Of a stretch of DNA of 64,000 nucleotides, positions 24,846 through 34,128 are shown one piece after another. This stretch comes from Nocardioides flavus (ex Wang et al. 2016) (GTDB taxonomy: Bacteria; Actinomycetota; Actinomycetes; Propionibacteriales; Nocardioidaceae), in NCBI RefSeq assembly GCF_014653115.1, contig NZ_BNAD01000004.1, positions 248,001-312,000 on the forward strand, in the 5' to 3' direction. A model generated the notes under the pieces. That model was not told the origin of the DNA. It searched no databases and saw only the letters and a program-made list of their open reading frames with translations. Position 1 is the first letter of the stretch, and every line of letters starts with the position of its first letter. The position numbers and the translations under genes are program-made.

Positions 24846-25808
24846 TCAGGCCCGCGGGTGGGCCTGCTGGTAGGCCCTGCGCAACCGGTCGGTGGTGACG
24901 TGGGTGTAGAGCTGGGTGGTGGCGAGCGAGGCGTGGCCGAGGAGCTCCTGGACCGAGCGCAGGTCGGCCCCGCCCTCGAGCAGGTGGGTCGCGGCGGTGT
25001 GCCGCAGCCCGTGCGGCCCGATGTCCGGCGCGCCAGGGACGTCGGCGATGCGGCGGTGGACGAGGTCACGGACGGCCCGCTGGTCGATCCGCCGGCCGCG
25101 CACGCCGAGGAAGAGGGCAGCACCTGATCCGTCGCCCCTCAGCGCTGGGCGTCCGCTCGCGAGCCAGCGGTCGACCGCACGGCCGGCGGGGGCGCCGTAG
25201 GGCACCGACCGCTCCTTGCGCCCCTTGCCGAAGACGCGTACGACGCGCCGCTCGTCGTCGACGTCGTCGATGTCGAGCCCGACCAGCTCACCGACGCGGA
25301 TCCCGGTGGCGTAGAGCAGCTCGAGCATCGCGACGTCACGCAGGCCGACGGCCGTGCCGTCGTCCGCGAGGGCGGCCGCGGACCTGATCAGCGCCTCCGC
25401 CTCGTCGGCACGCAGCACGGGCGGGAGGGTCTTGTGCTTCTTGGGGGAGCCGAGGGCGGCCCCCGGATCGGTCGCGACCCGGCCGGTCCGGTGCAGCCAC
25501 GCGGTGAAGACCCGCGCCGCCGTGGCTCGGCGCGCGATGGTCGTACGGCTGCGGCCGGTGGTCTGCAGCCTGGCCAACCAGCTGCGGAGCGTACGCAGGT
25601 CCAGGTCGGCGACGTCGCCGATGCCCAGCCGTCCGCAGTGCTCGAGCAGCCCGCGGACGTCGCCGAGGTAGGCGCGGACGGTGTGCGGGGCGAGGTCGCG
25701 CTCCGAGACGAGGTGGCGCTCGTAGTCACCGAGCAACCGGATCAGGCTCTCGGGCAGGTCGTCCCGGTCGGCCGCCTCCTCGCCGGCCCCGGCGCTGCTG
25801 TCGCTCAC
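24846..25808 (-). CDS. xerC: Tyrosine recombinase XerC
   Basis: 320 residues. It is a site-specific recombinase resolving chromosome dimers at dif with a partner. The full catalytic set is seen: Arg171 (ATGIRVGEL), Lys195 (FGKGRKER), His266 and Arg269 ([15 protein letters not shown]), His292 ([10 protein letters not shown]) and Tyr301 (LYTHV). The N-terminal SAM-like core-binding domain is at ~15-115. GTG 25808 is chosen over GTG 25847 because TACGAT lies exactly six bases before it, as at many leaderless starts in this window; the longer start would overlap dprA. It is the xerC-dprA-comM-yraN order found in mycobacteria. Confidence 0.93.
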   Translation of the reverse strand: MSDSSAGAGEEAADRDDLPESLIRLLGDYERHLVSERDLAPHTVRAYLGDVRGLLEHCGRLGIGDVADLDLRTLRSWLARLQTTGRSRTTIARRATAARVFTAWLHRTGRVATDPGAALGSPKKHKTLPPVLRADEAEALIRSAAALADDGTAVGLRDVAMLELLYATGIRVGELVGLDIDDVDDERRVVRVFGKGRKERSVPYGAPAGRAVDRWLASGRPALRGDGSGAALFLGVRGRRIDQRAVRDLVHRRIADVPGAPDIGPHGLRHTAATHLLEGGADLRSVQELLGHASLATTQLYTHVTTDRLRRAYQQAHPRA

Positions 25809-25836
25809 CGTGGCATCGTAGGCGTGTGGGAGCCGT

Positions 25837-27033
25837 TCACCCGGCACCTGCGAGTCGCCACCCCCCGTCCTCGCGGACGACGAAGCCCTTCGCCTCGAGC
25901 CGGCTCAGGGCGCCCATCGTGTCGCGGACATGGAGCAGGCTCAGGCTCGCGACGGCATCCACGGCGGCGGGCGCCGCGGGCGGCACCTGCTCGAGCACCC
26001 GGCGCTCGACCGCGCTCAACCGGTCGCGAGGGCGCTCCGGGCCGCGCGGCACCTCGACGAGGTGCTCCCCAGCACGCCCGACCACCTCGAGCACCTCACT
26101 GCCCTGCGTCACGAGCGTGGCGCCGCCGCGGCGCAGGCACTGGTGCACCCCGGCGGAGGTGTAGCTCGTGACGGGGCCGGGCACCCCCATGACGGACCGG
26201 CTCATCTGCTCGGCCCAGCCGACCGTGTTGAGAGCGCCGCTGCGCAGCGCCGCCTCCACCAGCACCGTGCCGCAGGTGAGCGCCGCGATGAGGCGGTTGC
26301 GGGCCAGGAAGCGCAGCTGCGTCGGCCCGGACCCCGGAGGCTGCTCGGACACCACGGCGTACTCGGCGGCGAGGTGGGCCAGCAGGGCGCGGTTCTTCTC
26401 GGGGTACACGCGATCCACGCCGCACGCGAGCACCGCAGCCGTCGCTCCACCGGCCCGCAGCGCTGCGTCGTGCGCGACGAAGTCGATCCCGAGGGCACCG
26501 CCGGAGACGACCGGCACGCCGGACAGGGCGAGGTGCCCCGCGATGGCGCGAGCTGTCTCCACGCCGTAGACCGAGGCGCTGCGTGACCCGACCACCGCCA
26601 CGGAGCCGACCAGCTCGGTCAGGGGCATCGGGCCGCGCACCCAGATCCCCGGCGGGGTGCCTCCGAAGGTCACGGGCTCCGCGACGTCCGGATCGTCGCC
26701 GGTGCGGCACCGGTGGTCGAGCTGGTCGACCTGGTCGAGGTCGTCGAGGCCGGCGGGCCACTCGGCGTCACCGGGCACCAGGAAACGGATGCCCTTGCGC
26801 TCGGCCTGCTCGAGGTGGCGCGCCGGATCCACCTCGGCGAGCCGCTCGGCCAGGCCGCTGCCCGGCTTGGGCACCAGCTGCTGGGACAGCGCTCGCTGCG
26901 GACCGAGGTCGCGGACGAGCCGCGAGGTGGTGATGTCGCCGGGCTCCACCGCCACGCTCAGGGTGACGCGGGCGAGCCGGTCGGCCTCCGTCGCAGCCGT
27001 CGCGGCGCCTCCGACGGAGCGCAGCGCGCTCAC
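25837..27033 (-). CDS. dprA: DNA-processing protein DprA (Smf)
   Basis: 398 residues. It loads RecA on incoming single-stranded DNA in transformation. The Rossmann-like core has [18 protein letters not shown] (near 145) and [20 protein letters not shown], then [19 protein letters not shown] and [29 protein letters not shown]. The C-terminal winged helix (about 330-395) is present. An unusual polar insert ([14 protein letters not shown]) sits before the core. GTG 27033 overlaps the comM stop (GTGA). Confidence 0.95.
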   Translation of the reverse strand: MSALRSVGGAATAATEADRLARVTLSVAVEPGDITTSRLVRDLGPQRALSQQLVPKPGSGLAERLAEVDPARHLEQAERKGIRFLVPGDAEWPAGLDDLDQVDQLDHRCRTGDDPDVAEPVTFGGTPPGIWVRGPMPLTELVGSVAVVGSRSASVYGVETARAIAGHLALSGVPVVSGGALGIDFVAHDAALRAGGATAAVLACGVDRVYPEKNRALLAHLAAEYAVVSEQPPGSGPTQLRFLARNRLIAALTCGTVLVEAALRSGALNTVGWAEQMSRSVMGVPGPVTSYTSAGVHQCLRRGGATLVTQGSEVLEVVGRAGEHLVEVPRGPERPRDRLSAVERRVLEQVPPAAPAAVDAVASLSLLHVRDTMGALSRLEAKGFVVREDGGWRLAGAG

Positions 27034-28634
27034 GAGGCGGCCACCGTGACGATGGCGGCAGCCAGGCTCGTGGCCGGGTCGGTCGAGCGCAGGGCGAGCG
27101 CCACGAGCGCCTCGTGCTCCCCCGGCCCGGGCTCACCCGCGCAGTCGGCGACCGTCCAGGCCAACCGGTGGACGCGGGTGAGTCCGCGGCGGGTGATCTG
27201 CCCGGTGGCGAGAGCGCCGTCCACGTGATGCCGCGCCGCCCGCGACAGCGGCCACCGCTCCTCGAGAACGGGCCCGGGCACCCCTGCGTTGATCGCCCAG
27301 GCGCAGTCGCGGTAGCGGCGCGCCTGCCGCTCCCGAGCCTCGGCCACGCGGGCGCGCACGTCGGCCGACGACTCCTTGGCCGGCGCCCAGTCGACGTCCG
27401 GCAGCCGCGGCTGGGGACGTACCTCCATCCAGATGTCGACGCGGTCGACGATCGGTCCGCTGAGCTTGCGCAGGTAGTGCTGGCGCTGCACGGCGCTGCA
27501 CTCGCAGCTGCCGCCCGACTGCGCGTGGTAGTTGCCGCACGGGCACGAGTTGGCCGCCAGGACGACGAGCGACCTGGCGGGATAGGTCGCGGACTCCTCG
27601 CCCCGCGCGATGGTCACCTCGCCGGACTCGAGCGGCTGCCGCATCGCCTCCACCACGTCGGCGCGGAAGTGCGGGAACTCGTCGAGGAAGAGCACGCCGT
27701 GATGGGCCAGGCTGACCTGGCCCGGTCGCACCCGGCCGGTGCCCCCGCCCAGCACGCTGGCCCCGGTGGCCGAGTGGTGCGGCGCGTACCACGGGGGGCG
27801 CCGCAGCAGCCCCGACCCGTCGGGCAGGGTGCCGGCGACCGAGTGCAGCGCGGTCACCTCGAGCGACTGCTCGGTCGTGAGGTCGGGCAGGATCGTCGGG
27901 ATCCGCTCGGCGAGCGACGTCTTCCCGGACCCGCGCGGACCGACCAGCATCAGCGGGTGTCCGCCGGCGGCGGCGACCTCCACCGCGTAGCGCACGTCGT
28001 CGAGGCCGTCGACGTCACGCATGTCGACCCCGGCCAGCCGGTCCTCGCCGCGCCAGGTCGCGAGGGGACTCGCCGACGGGGCGACCACTGGCGACGCCTC
28101 GGGGACCTCCGCCCCGCGCAGGACCGCCGACACCTGGGCGAGCGACCTCACCCCGAAGACCGTCATGCCCGGCACGAGCGAGGCCTCGGCCGCCTGCGGC
28201 TCCGGCACGAAGACGCGCGTGAGTCCGTGGGCCGCGGCTGCGATCACCATCGGGAGCACGCCCGGGACCGGTCGCAGGCCGCCCGAGACGGAGAGCTCCC
28301 CGACGAACGCCCAACCGTCGAGCAGATCGGCGGTGAGGTCCTTGCAGGACGTGTCGGCGGCCAGCACGGCGACCGCGATCGCGAGGTCGTAGTGGGTGCC
28401 GCCCTTGGGCAGGTCGGCCGGGGAGAGCAGGACCGTGACCCGTTTGGTCGCGGGCCAGCGTCCGCAGTCGTTGTTGATCGCCATCCGCACGCGGTCGCGG
28501 GCCTCGGACAGGCTCTTGTCGACGCGTCCCACCAGCGTGGTGCCGACGACGCCGGGCGAGACGTCGACCTGTACGTCGATCACGTGGCCGTCGGCGCCCT
28601 TCAGGGCCAGGGAGCGGGCCGTCGCGAAGGCCAT
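27030..28634 (-). CDS. comM: YifB/ComM-family Mg-chelatase-like AAA ATPase
   Basis: 534 residues. The N-terminal Lon-protease-like fold (about 1-170) is followed by an AAA+ module with Walker A VGPRGSGKTSLAERIP and Walker B HHGVLFLDEFPHF. A cysteine cluster CPCGNYHAQSGGSCECS lies near 340-360. ComM helps branch migration of recombination intermediates. ATG 28634 overlaps the yraN stop (ATGA) and its stop overlaps dprA, so yraN-comM-dprA are translationally coupled. Confidence 0.94.
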   Translation of the reverse strand: MAFATARSLALKGADGHVIDVQVDVSPGVVGTTLVGRVDKSLSEARDRVRMAINNDCGRWPATKRVTVLLSPADLPKGGTHYDLAIAVAVLAADTSCKDLTADLLDGWAFVGELSVSGGLRPVPGVLPMVIAAAAHGLTRVFVPEPQAAEASLVPGMTVFGVRSLAQVSAVLRGAEVPEASPVVAPSASPLATWRGEDRLAGVDMRDVDGLDDVRYAVEVAAAGGHPLMLVGPRGSGKTSLAERIPTILPDLTTEQSLEVTALHSVAGTLPDGSGLLRRPPWYAPHHSATGASVLGGGTGRVRPGQVSLAHHGVLFLDEFPHFRADVVEAMRQPLESGEVTIARGEESATYPARSLVVLAANSCPCGNYHAQSGGSCECSAVQRQHYLRKLSGPIVDRVDIWMEVRPQPRLPDVDWAPAKESSADVRARVAEARERQARRYRDCAWAINAGVPGPVLEERWPLSRAARHHVDGALATGQITRRGLTRVHRLAWTVADCAGEPGPGEHEALVALALRSTDPATSLAAAIVTVAAS

Positions 28635-29032
28635 CAGCCGACCCCCTCGACGTGCTCGATCTCGACCGGCATCCCGGGCGGCGCCAGGACCCCGACCATG
28701 TCGATGCGGACGTCGTCGGGGTGGCAGTCGTGGGTCCGCAGCCACCGCGCGGCGAGGCGGCGCAGCCGGTCGACCTTGCGCTGGTCGATCGCCTCGAGCG
28801 GTGAGCCGTAGGCGGTCGAGGTGCGCGTCTTGACCTCGCAGACCACGAGCACCCGCCCGTCTCGGAGCACGAGGTCGATCTCTCCGGCGTCGCAGCGCCA
28901 ATTGCGGTCGACCACCTCCATGCCGAGGCCCGCCAGGTGCCGCGCGGCGAGGGCTTCCCCGCGCTGGCCCAGCAGGCGCCTGCGCTCGGCGGCGGGGTCG
29001 CGGGTGAAGGGAGAGGCGGCAAGTCGGGCCAT
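28634..29032 (-). CDS. YraN family (UPF0102) endonuclease-fold protein
   Basis: 132 residues. It has the Holliday-junction-resolvase-like restriction-endonuclease fold: GQRGEALAARHLAGLGMEVVDRNWR, CDAGEIDLVLRDG and VVCEVKTRTSTAYGSPLEAI, which supply the E, D and ExK residues. The function is unproven; it is probably a nuclease linked to DNA repair. ATG 29032 has GGAAGG eight bases upstream. Confidence 0.93.
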   Translation of the reverse strand: MARLAASPFTRDPAAERRRLLGQRGEALAARHLAGLGMEVVDRNWRCDAGEIDLVLRDGRVLVVCEVKTRTSTAYGSPLEAIDQRKVDRLRRLAARWLRTHDCHPDDVRIDMVGVLAPPGMPVEIEHVEGVG

Positions 29033-29316
29033 CGTGGGTGCCTTCCGGGTCGAGCGGATCGGGAAGGCACCAGCACACCGCGACGTACCGACGACCGTGG
29101 CGGACGGACGCGACCTCCTGTGGAGAAGGGTCTGGACGGGCGTCCTGTGGACGATTAGCGGCCCACGACCCCGTGCTCCCCCGGCCACACACGGCCCCCG
29201 CGACCACGTCGTACGTCACCCAGCTCGAGCCGTACGGAGGAGGGCACGCGCGCGCATCGGGACGACTTGGAGGGGTGTCCTGACTCCTGGAGGGGGTTGC
29301 AACGGCCACCAGGAGT
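29033..29316. other. Intergenic spacer between yraN and DUF2469 genes
   Basis: With the palindrome at 29317-29344 and its flank, the gap is 347 bp. I see no gene in it. GACTCCTGG (29282-29290) and CCAGGAGTC (29309-29317) form a 9-bp stem with an 18-base loop beside the larger palindrome. A promoter for yraN is expected here but no convincing boxes were found. Confidence 0.4.
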
Positions 29317-29344
29317 CGGATTCCCCGCTCGAGCGGGGAATCCG
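29317..29344 (-). terminator. 28-bp perfect palindrome, terminator after the DUF2469 gene
   Basis: The palindrome has 14-base arms meeting at CTCGAG with no spacer, and is 36 bases past the DUF2469 stop. It could be a terminator acting in both directions for the lepB-rnhB-DUF2469 transcript. A second 9-bp stem adjoins it. Confidence 0.55.
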
Positions 29345-29379
29345 CGACCGGGTCGGACGAGCCCCGCGACCGGCCCGCG

Positions 29380-29688
29380 TCAGTCCTTGGGCGGGTCGAT
29401 CTCCCGGGGCGCGAGCTCCTCGACGTTGACGTCCTTGAAGGTCAGCACCTTCACGTTCTTGGCGAAGCGGGCCGGCCGGTACATGTCCCACACCCACGCG
29501 TCGCTCATCGAGACCTCGAAGAAGACGTCGCCGCTCTCCGAGCGGGCCTTCACGTCGACCTGGTTGCACAGGTAGAAGCGACGGTCGGTCTCCACGACGT
29601 ACTTGAAGATGCCCACGACGTCGCGGTACTCGCGATAGAGGGTGAGCTCCATCTCGGTCTCGTACTTCTCGAGATCCTCGGCGCTCAT
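29380..29688 (-). CDS. DUF2469 family protein (Rv2901c-like)
   Basis: 102 residues, a complete member of a small actinobacterial family. It is acidic at the N-terminus (MSAEDLEKYETEMELTLYREYRDVVGIFKYVVETDRRFYLCNQVD) and well conserved. There is no membrane segment or signal peptide. The function is unknown. It overlaps the rnhB stop (ATGA), so it is translated with rnhB. Confidence 0.93.
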   Translation of the reverse strand: MSAEDLEKYETEMELTLYREYRDVVGIFKYVVETDRRFYLCNQVDVKARSESGDVFFEVSMSDAWVWDMYRPARFAKNVKVLTFKDVNVEELAPREIDPPKD

Positions 29689-30464
29689 GCGTCCTCCTCC
29701 ACGGTGTCGCTCCCCCGGACCGGCTGGTCCTGACCGACACTAGTGGCCGGCGCCAGCGCCGGAGCCGGCGCGGGCTCGAGACCCGCCGCGCGGCGTACGT
29801 TGACGAAGCGCATCCGGTGGACCGGCGAGGGGCCGTGCGCGGCGAGCGCGGCCTCGTGCTCGGCGGTGATGTAGCCCTTGTGGGTGCGGAAGTCGTAGGC
29901 CGGCCAGTCGTCGTGGAGGCCGACCATCAGCCGGTCGCGGGTCACCTTGGCGACCACGGAGGCGGCGGCGATGCAGGCGGCGACGCGGTCACCCTTCCAC
30001 ACCGCGAGGCCCGGGACCCCGAGCCCGTCGACGGGGAATCCGTCGGTGAGGACGTACGACGGGCGCGTCGAGAGGCGGGCGACGGCGCGGCGCAGCGCCT
30101 CGAGGTTGGCGACGTGCATCCCGAGGCGGTCGCACTCCTCGTTGTCGATGACCACGACCGACCACGCCAGCGCCCGCCGTACGACCTGGGCGTAGACCCG
30201 CTCACGCGCGGCCTCGGTCAACAGCTTGCTGTCCGCCAGGCCCGGGACGATCCCGGCCCTCCCCGGCGGGAGGATCACCGCCCCGGCCACCAGCGGACCC
30301 GCGCACGCGCCCCGACCCGCCTCGTCGACGCCCGCGATCGGCTCGAGTCCGGCCCGGCGCAGTGCCCGCTCGTAGCCGTAGATCCCGGCGTCACGGCGTA
30401 CGGTCATGCCGCCCGGGAGGGGCTCGGGCGGCAGGTCAGGCGACAGGTCGGACGGCAGCGTCAC
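29685..30464 (-). CDS. rnhB: Ribonuclease HII
   Basis: 259 residues from GTG 30464, which overlaps the lepB stop (GTGA); a start at ATG 30407 (240 aa) is also possible. It removes ribonucleotides from DNA. The active-site acids are seen in GVDEAGRGACAGPLVAGAV (Asp, Glu) and in the Asp of SYVLTDGFPV. KGDRVAACIAAASVVAKVTRD is the conserved second block. A proline/alanine-rich C-terminal tail of ~35 residues is not conserved. Confidence 0.95.
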   Translation of the reverse strand: MTLPSDLSPDLPPEPLPGGMTVRRDAGIYGYERALRRAGLEPIAGVDEAGRGACAGPLVAGAVILPPGRAGIVPGLADSKLLTEAARERVYAQVVRRALAWSVVVIDNEECDRLGMHVANLEALRRAVARLSTRPSYVLTDGFPVDGLGVPGLAVWKGDRVAACIAAASVVAKVTRDRLMVGLHDDWPAYDFRTHKGYITAEHEAALAAHGPSPVHRMRFVNVRRAAGLEPAPAPALAPATSVGQDQPVRGSDTVEEDA

Positions 30465-31306
30465 GGTGCCGGGTCCGGCACGTCCTCGAACGTGGCCGGA
30501 CGGGTGTCCCAGCGGAAGCGGTCGGCGGGCCAGAGGAGGACGAACACCTTGCCGACGACCAGGTCGACCGGGACGAACTCGTCGCCGGGGACGCACTCGG
30601 TCTCGTCGGACTGGCACATCTTCTGCGAGGAGTCGGCCGAGCGCGACCGGTTGTCGCCCATCACGAAGACGTGGCCGTCGGGGATCGGGCCGACCGACCA
30701 CTTCTCGTCGCACGCGCCGTTGGTGGGCATCGGACCGTTGCACGCCGCGCCCCCACGCTTGACGTAGTCGGCCTCCGCGAGCGGCTGACCGTTGACCAGG
30801 AGGCGGCCCCGGTCGTCGCAGCACTCGATCGTGTCGCCCTCGACGCCGATCACGCGCTTCACCAGGTGCCCGCCGGTCGGGTAGAGGCCGATCCTGGCCA
30901 TCACCTTCGCGACCGGGTTCGTCGGGCCGGCGGAGTCGATCGGCGGCAGCCAGCCGCCCGGGTCCTTGAAGACCACGACGTCGCCGCGCTCGGGGGTCTC
31001 CTCACCCCAGTAGGAGACCTTCTCGATGAGGATCCGGTCGTTGAGGATCAGGCCGGGCTCCATCGACTCCGACGGGATGTAGAAGGCCTGCACGAAGAAG
31101 GTCTTGATGACCACCGCCAGCACCAGGGCAACACCGAGCAGCAGGATCGTCTCTTGCCACAGCGGCAGCTGCTTGCGCTTGCTGCGACGCGACCGCTGCT
31201 CGTCGCCACCGCTCACCACGTCATCCCCCACCGGCTCCCCTTGACGCGACGACCGTGGCTCCCCGTCCATCGAGACAGACGTGGAACCACGGTCGTCAGA
31301 AGTCAC
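30461..31306 (-). CDS. lepB: Signal peptidase I
   Basis: 281 residues. It removes signal peptides from exported proteins. The catalytic pair is Ser81 (IPSESMEPGL) and Lys150 (HLVKRVIGVEGD), and GDNRSRSADS is the conserved box E. One transmembrane anchor (about 52-72) follows a charged cytoplasmic tail. It carries an extra cysteine-rich insertion (ECCDDRG, AACNG, GACDE, KMCQS, TECVPG) outside the membrane, which could form disulfides. Start GTG 31306 has TAGTCT six bases upstream (leaderless). Confidence 0.95.
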   Translation of the reverse strand: MTSDDRGSTSVSMDGEPRSSRQGEPVGDDVVSGGDEQRSRRSKRKQLPLWQETILLLGVALVLAVVIKTFFVQAFYIPSESMEPGLILNDRILIEKVSYWGEETPERGDVVVFKDPGGWLPPIDSAGPTNPVAKVMARIGLYPTGGHLVKRVIGVEGDTIECCDDRGRLLVNGQPLAEADYVKRGGAACNGPMPTNGACDEKWSVGPIPDGHVFVMGDNRSRSADSSQKMCQSDETECVPGDEFVPVDLVVGKVFVLLWPADRFRWDTRPATFEDVPDPAP

Positions 31307-31363
31307 TCGCAGAGACTAACGAGTCCCTGGTCGGTCCTGCGCGCCGCGGCGCGCGGGCCGAGC

Positions 31364-31714
31364 TCACGCCTCGCGGCGCTCCTTGATCTTGGCGGCCTTG
31401 CCGCGCAGGTTGCGCAGGTAGTAGAGCTTGGCGCGGCGCACGTCGCCGCGGGTCACGACCTCGATCTTCTCGAAGATCGGGGAGTTGACCGGGAAGGTGC
31501 GCTCGACACCAACGCCGAAGGAGACCTTGCGGACGGTGAAGGTGCGGCCGATGCCGGACCCGTGGACGCGGATCACGACGCCCTGGAAGACCTGGACTCG
31601 AGAGCGGCTGCCCTCGACGACCTTCACGTGGACCTTGATGGTGTCGCCGGCGCGGAAGTCCGGGACGTCGTCACGCTTGATGGCGGTGCCGAGGTCGGCG
31701 ATGACGTTGGTCAT
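31364..31714 (-). CDS. rplS: 50S ribosomal protein L19
   Basis: 116 residues, the standard length. Motifs [16 protein letters not shown] and [25 protein letters not shown] are typical. ATG 31714 has GAGGAG seven bases upstream. A GC palindrome (31339-31354) between rplS and lepB may be a terminator. Confidence 0.98.
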   Translation of the reverse strand: MTNVIADLGTAIKRDDVPDFRAGDTIKVHVKVVEGSRSRVQVFQGVVIRVHGSGIGRTFTVRKVSFGVGVERTFPVNSPIFEKIEVVTRGDVRRAKLYYLRNLRGKAAKIKERREA

Positions 31715-31921
31715 GACGGTGCTCCTCGCGAGTGCCACAGGTCAGCCGCGGATCGGGTGATGGAAACGGTGGTGGGATCGGTGGCTGCCCGGTGCGGCCG
31801 GCCGGCGCGCCCCCTGTGGCAGGTGCGGTCCGACGGGTCCCCGGCGCGGCGCATCCTGGGATGCATCCGGGCGACCCTGGCCTCGAGCAGACCAGTGGTG
31901 AAGTCTGCCAGAGCCCGCCCG

Positions 31922-33112
31922 TCAGCGTGAAATCCGCCCGTGCGCCCGCTTGGTGAGCACCACGGCACCCGCCGGCGCCGCCCGGTCGGTGCGCACCCGG
32001 TAGCCGGCCTTCCGGTACATCCGCAGGTTGTCGGACGAGCCGGCCCCCGTGAACAGCACGAACGTCCGGACGCCGGACGGGGCGAGCCCCTCGACGAGCT
32101 CGAGCAGCGCGCGACCGAGGCGGCGGCCCTGCAGGTCGGGGGCGACCATGATCCGCCCGATGTCCCACTCGCCGGCCGGGTCGTGGTCGGTGTCCACGCG
32201 GCCGCGGACGGCTCCGACGAGGCGGCCCGACGACGGCTCCCGGGCGACCATCACGGTCCACTCCCCCAGTCCACGGCGTACGTCGTCGAGCGACTCGCGC
32301 AGCGCCGGGATCTCCACCCCGGGGTTGGCCTCCAGCTCCTGGAGCCAGCAGGCCCGCTGCAGGGTGTAGACCTCGCCCGCGTCCGCGGGCACCGCGGGGC
32401 GTACGTCGAGGTCGGCCAGCGCGCCGATCGTGCCGGTCGCCGCCAGGAGGTCCGGGCGACGCTCGGCCGTACGACGCGCGGCCTGCTCGTGGCGCCAGGC
32501 CGCGATCCGCGCGTGGTCGCCGGACAGCAGCACCTCGGGCACCTCACGCCCCTGCCACGAGGCCGGCTTGGTGTAGACGGGGTACTCGAGCAGCCCGTCG
32601 GCGTGCGACTCCTCGACCAGCGACGCGGCGTTGCCCATGAAGCCCGGCAGGAGGCGTACGACGGCCTCGGTGATCGCGAGCGCGGCCACCTCGCCGCCGT
32701 TGAGGACGTAGTCGCCGAGGCTGATCTCGCGGACCGTCCCGATCGTCGCGGCGTGCTCGATCACCCGCTGGTCGATGCCCTCGTAGCGGCCGCAGGCGAA
32801 GACGAGGTGCTCGTGGCCGCTGAGCTCCTCGGCGAGGGCCTGGGTGAACGGTTCGCCGCTCGGCGTGGTGAAGATGATCGTGGCCCCCTGCGCGAGCTCG
32901 GCGAGCGCCCGGCCCCACGGCTCCGGCTTCATCACCATGCCGGCGCCGCCACCGTAGGGCGTGTCGTCGACGGTCCGGTGCCGGTCGCTCGTCCACTGCC
33001 GCAGGTCGTGGACGGCGACGTCGAGCAGGCCCTTGGCACGGGCCTTGCCCGGCAGGCTCAGCTCCAGCGGCGCGAGGTAGTCGGGGAAGATCGTGACGAC
33101 GTCGATCCTCAC
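31922..33112 (-). CDS. trmD: tRNA (guanosine-37-N1)-methyltransferase fused to a GNAT acetyltransferase domain
   Basis: 396 residues. Residues 1-~230 are a complete TrmD that methylates G37 of t[47 protein letters not shown] and the trefoil knot region [29 protein letters not shown]. Residues ~237-390 are a GNAT domain: [23 protein letters not shown] is the acetyl-CoA loop and [12 protein letters not shown] the end. TrmD is usually ~230-270 aa, so the extra domain is a real fusion in one frame. The acetyl acceptor is unknown. GTG 33112 overlaps the rimM stop (GTGA). Confidence 0.95.
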   Translation of the reverse strand: MRIDVVTIFPDYLAPLELSLPGKARAKGLLDVAVHDLRQWTSDRHRTVDDTPYGGGAGMVMKPEPWGRALAELAQGATIIFTTPSGEPFTQALAEELSGHEHLVFACGRYEGIDQRVIEHAATIGTVREISLGDYVLNGGEVAALAITEAVVRLLPGFMGNAASLVEESHADGLLEYPVYTKPASWQGREVPEVLLSGDHARIAAWRHEQAARRTAERRPDLLAATGTIGALADLDVRPAVPADAGEVYTLQRACWLQELEANPGVEIPALRESLDDVRRGLGEWTVMVAREPSSGRLVGAVRGRVDTDHDPAGEWDIGRIMVAPDLQGRRLGRALLELVEGLAPSGVRTFVLFTGAGSSDNLRMYRKAGYRVRTDRAAPAGAVVLTKRAHGRISR

Positions 33113-33711
33113 GCCCGGGGCTCCCGGTCGCCGGCCTCGCCGGTCTCGCCGGCTTCTTCCGGGAACGGTGAGACGAGGCCCGGGCGATCGGCGACGACGA
33201 GCCGCCCGGCCTCGAGGTCGACCTCGGGCACGAGGGCCGCCACGAACGGCACCAGCGCGTCGCGGCCGTCGGCCGTCCGTACGGTCAGCAGGTCCTGAGC
33301 CGAGCCGTGGACGAGCGCCTTCACGGTGCCCAGCACGGTGCCGTCGAGGTCGACGACCTCGAGGCCGACCAGCTGGTGGTCGTAGTACTCGTCCGGGTCC
33401 TCGGGCGCCTCGTCGCGACCGATCGTGGCGTGCAGGACGGTGCCGCGGGCCGCCTCGGCGGCGTTGCGGTCGGTCAGCTCCTCGAAGGTGACGAGCAGCG
33501 TGCTCTGGTGCCAGCGGGCGCGGGCCACGGTCAGCGTCGAGGGGCGCCGGTCGGCGCCGGCCGGGGCCTCGGCGCGCAGGGTGGCGCCGGGGGCGAAGCG
33601 CCGCTCGGGCTCGTCGGTGCGTACGTCGAGGGTGACCTCGCCCCGGATGCCGTGCGGCTTGCCGATGCGGCCGACGACGACCTCGATGTCGCCCTGCTGC
33701 TGATCCTTCAC
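33109..33711 (-). CDS. rimM: 16S rRNA processing protein RimM
   Basis: 200 residues. It assists assembly of the 30S head through binding S19. The N-terminal RimM barrel begins [32 protein letters not shown]. The PRC-barrel domain has [34 protein letters not shown]. The linker is proline/glutamate rich and the tail is [14 protein letters not shown] 33711 has no Shine-Dalgarno, but TACGCT lies six bases upstream, so translation is probably leaderless. Confidence 0.95.
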   Translation of the reverse strand: MKDQQQGDIEVVVGRIGKPHGIRGEVTLDVRTDEPERRFAPGATLRAEAPAGADRRPSTLTVARARWHQSTLLVTFEELTDRNAAEAARGTVLHATIGRDEAPEDPDEYYDHQLVGLEVVDLDGTVLGTVKALVHGSAQDLLTVRTADGRDALVPFVAALVPEVDLEAGRLVVADRPGLVSPFPEEAGETGEAGDREPRA

Positions 33712-33717
33712 GGGGTC

Positions 33718-33760
33718 AGCGTAGAGGGCGCGCAGCGATCACCGGTCACCCGGTGATCGC
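33718..33760 (-). promoter_or_regulatory. Leaderless promoter of rimM with overlapping palindrome
   Basis: TACGCT (33718-33723, minus strand) lies six bases before GTG 33711. Just upstream is an 11-bp stem (33735-33745 with 33750-33760, loop TCAC) that covers the -35 area and may be an operator. It gives rimM-trmD its own promoter, after the terminator following the KH gene. Confidence 0.5.
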
Positions 33761-33826
33761 CCGGGTTCCAGCCCGTTGCAACGGCCGAGAAGTGCATGCA
33801 AAGGACTGGAAGGTCGCCGGAAATGA

Positions 33827-33864
33827 CCGACGGGCGCCACCCCGCATGGGGTGGCGCCCGTCGG
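33827..33864 (-). terminator. Strong hairpin between KH-protein gene and rimM
   Basis: A perfect 17-bp stem (33827-33843 with 33848-33864) has a GCAT loop, and begins 12 bases past the KH gene stop. It has no T-tract. It splits the usual rpsP-KH-rimM-trmD operon. Confidence 0.75.
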
Positions 33865-33876
33865 ATGACGCTGTGC

Positions 33877-34128
33877 TCAGCGGCGCCGGTCGGTGTCCAC
33901 GAAGTCCACCCGCGCACCGCCGCGGCCGGCGAGGGCCGAGACGACTGTGCGGAAGGCGGTCGCGGTGCGGCCGTTGCGGCCGATCACCTTGCCGAGGTCG
34001 TCGGGGTGGACCCGGACCTCGAGGATCGAGCCACGACGCAGCTGCTTGTCGCGGACGCTGACGTCGTCGGGGTGGTCGACGATGCCACGCACCAGGTGCT
34101 CGAGAGCCTCGGCCAGCACGTCGCTCAC
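33877..34128 (-). CDS. KH-domain RNA-binding protein (YlqC/KhpA family)
   Basis: 83 residues, the typical KhpA size. A single KH domain has the GxxG-type loop in [22 protein letters not shown]. It binds RNA, probably ribosomal or small RNAs. GTG 34128 overlaps the rpsP stop (GTGA), as in other actinobacteria. Confidence 0.94.
   Translation of the reverse strand: MSDVLAEALEHLVRGIVDHPDDVSVRDKQLRRGSILEVRVHPDDLGKVIGRNGRTATAFRTVVSALAGRGGARVDFVDTDRRR

Noticed and set aside
31339..31354. GC-only palindrome GCGCGCCGCGGCGCGC between lepB and rplS.
   Set aside because: Low-complexity GC alternation is common by chance here; only mentioned as a possible rplS terminator.
29296..33786. The 12-mer GTTGCAACGGCC occurs at 29296-29307 and 33775-33786, both in intergenic DNA.
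   Set aside because: In 64 kb many 12-mers repeat by chance, especially GC-rich ones, and the flanks differ.
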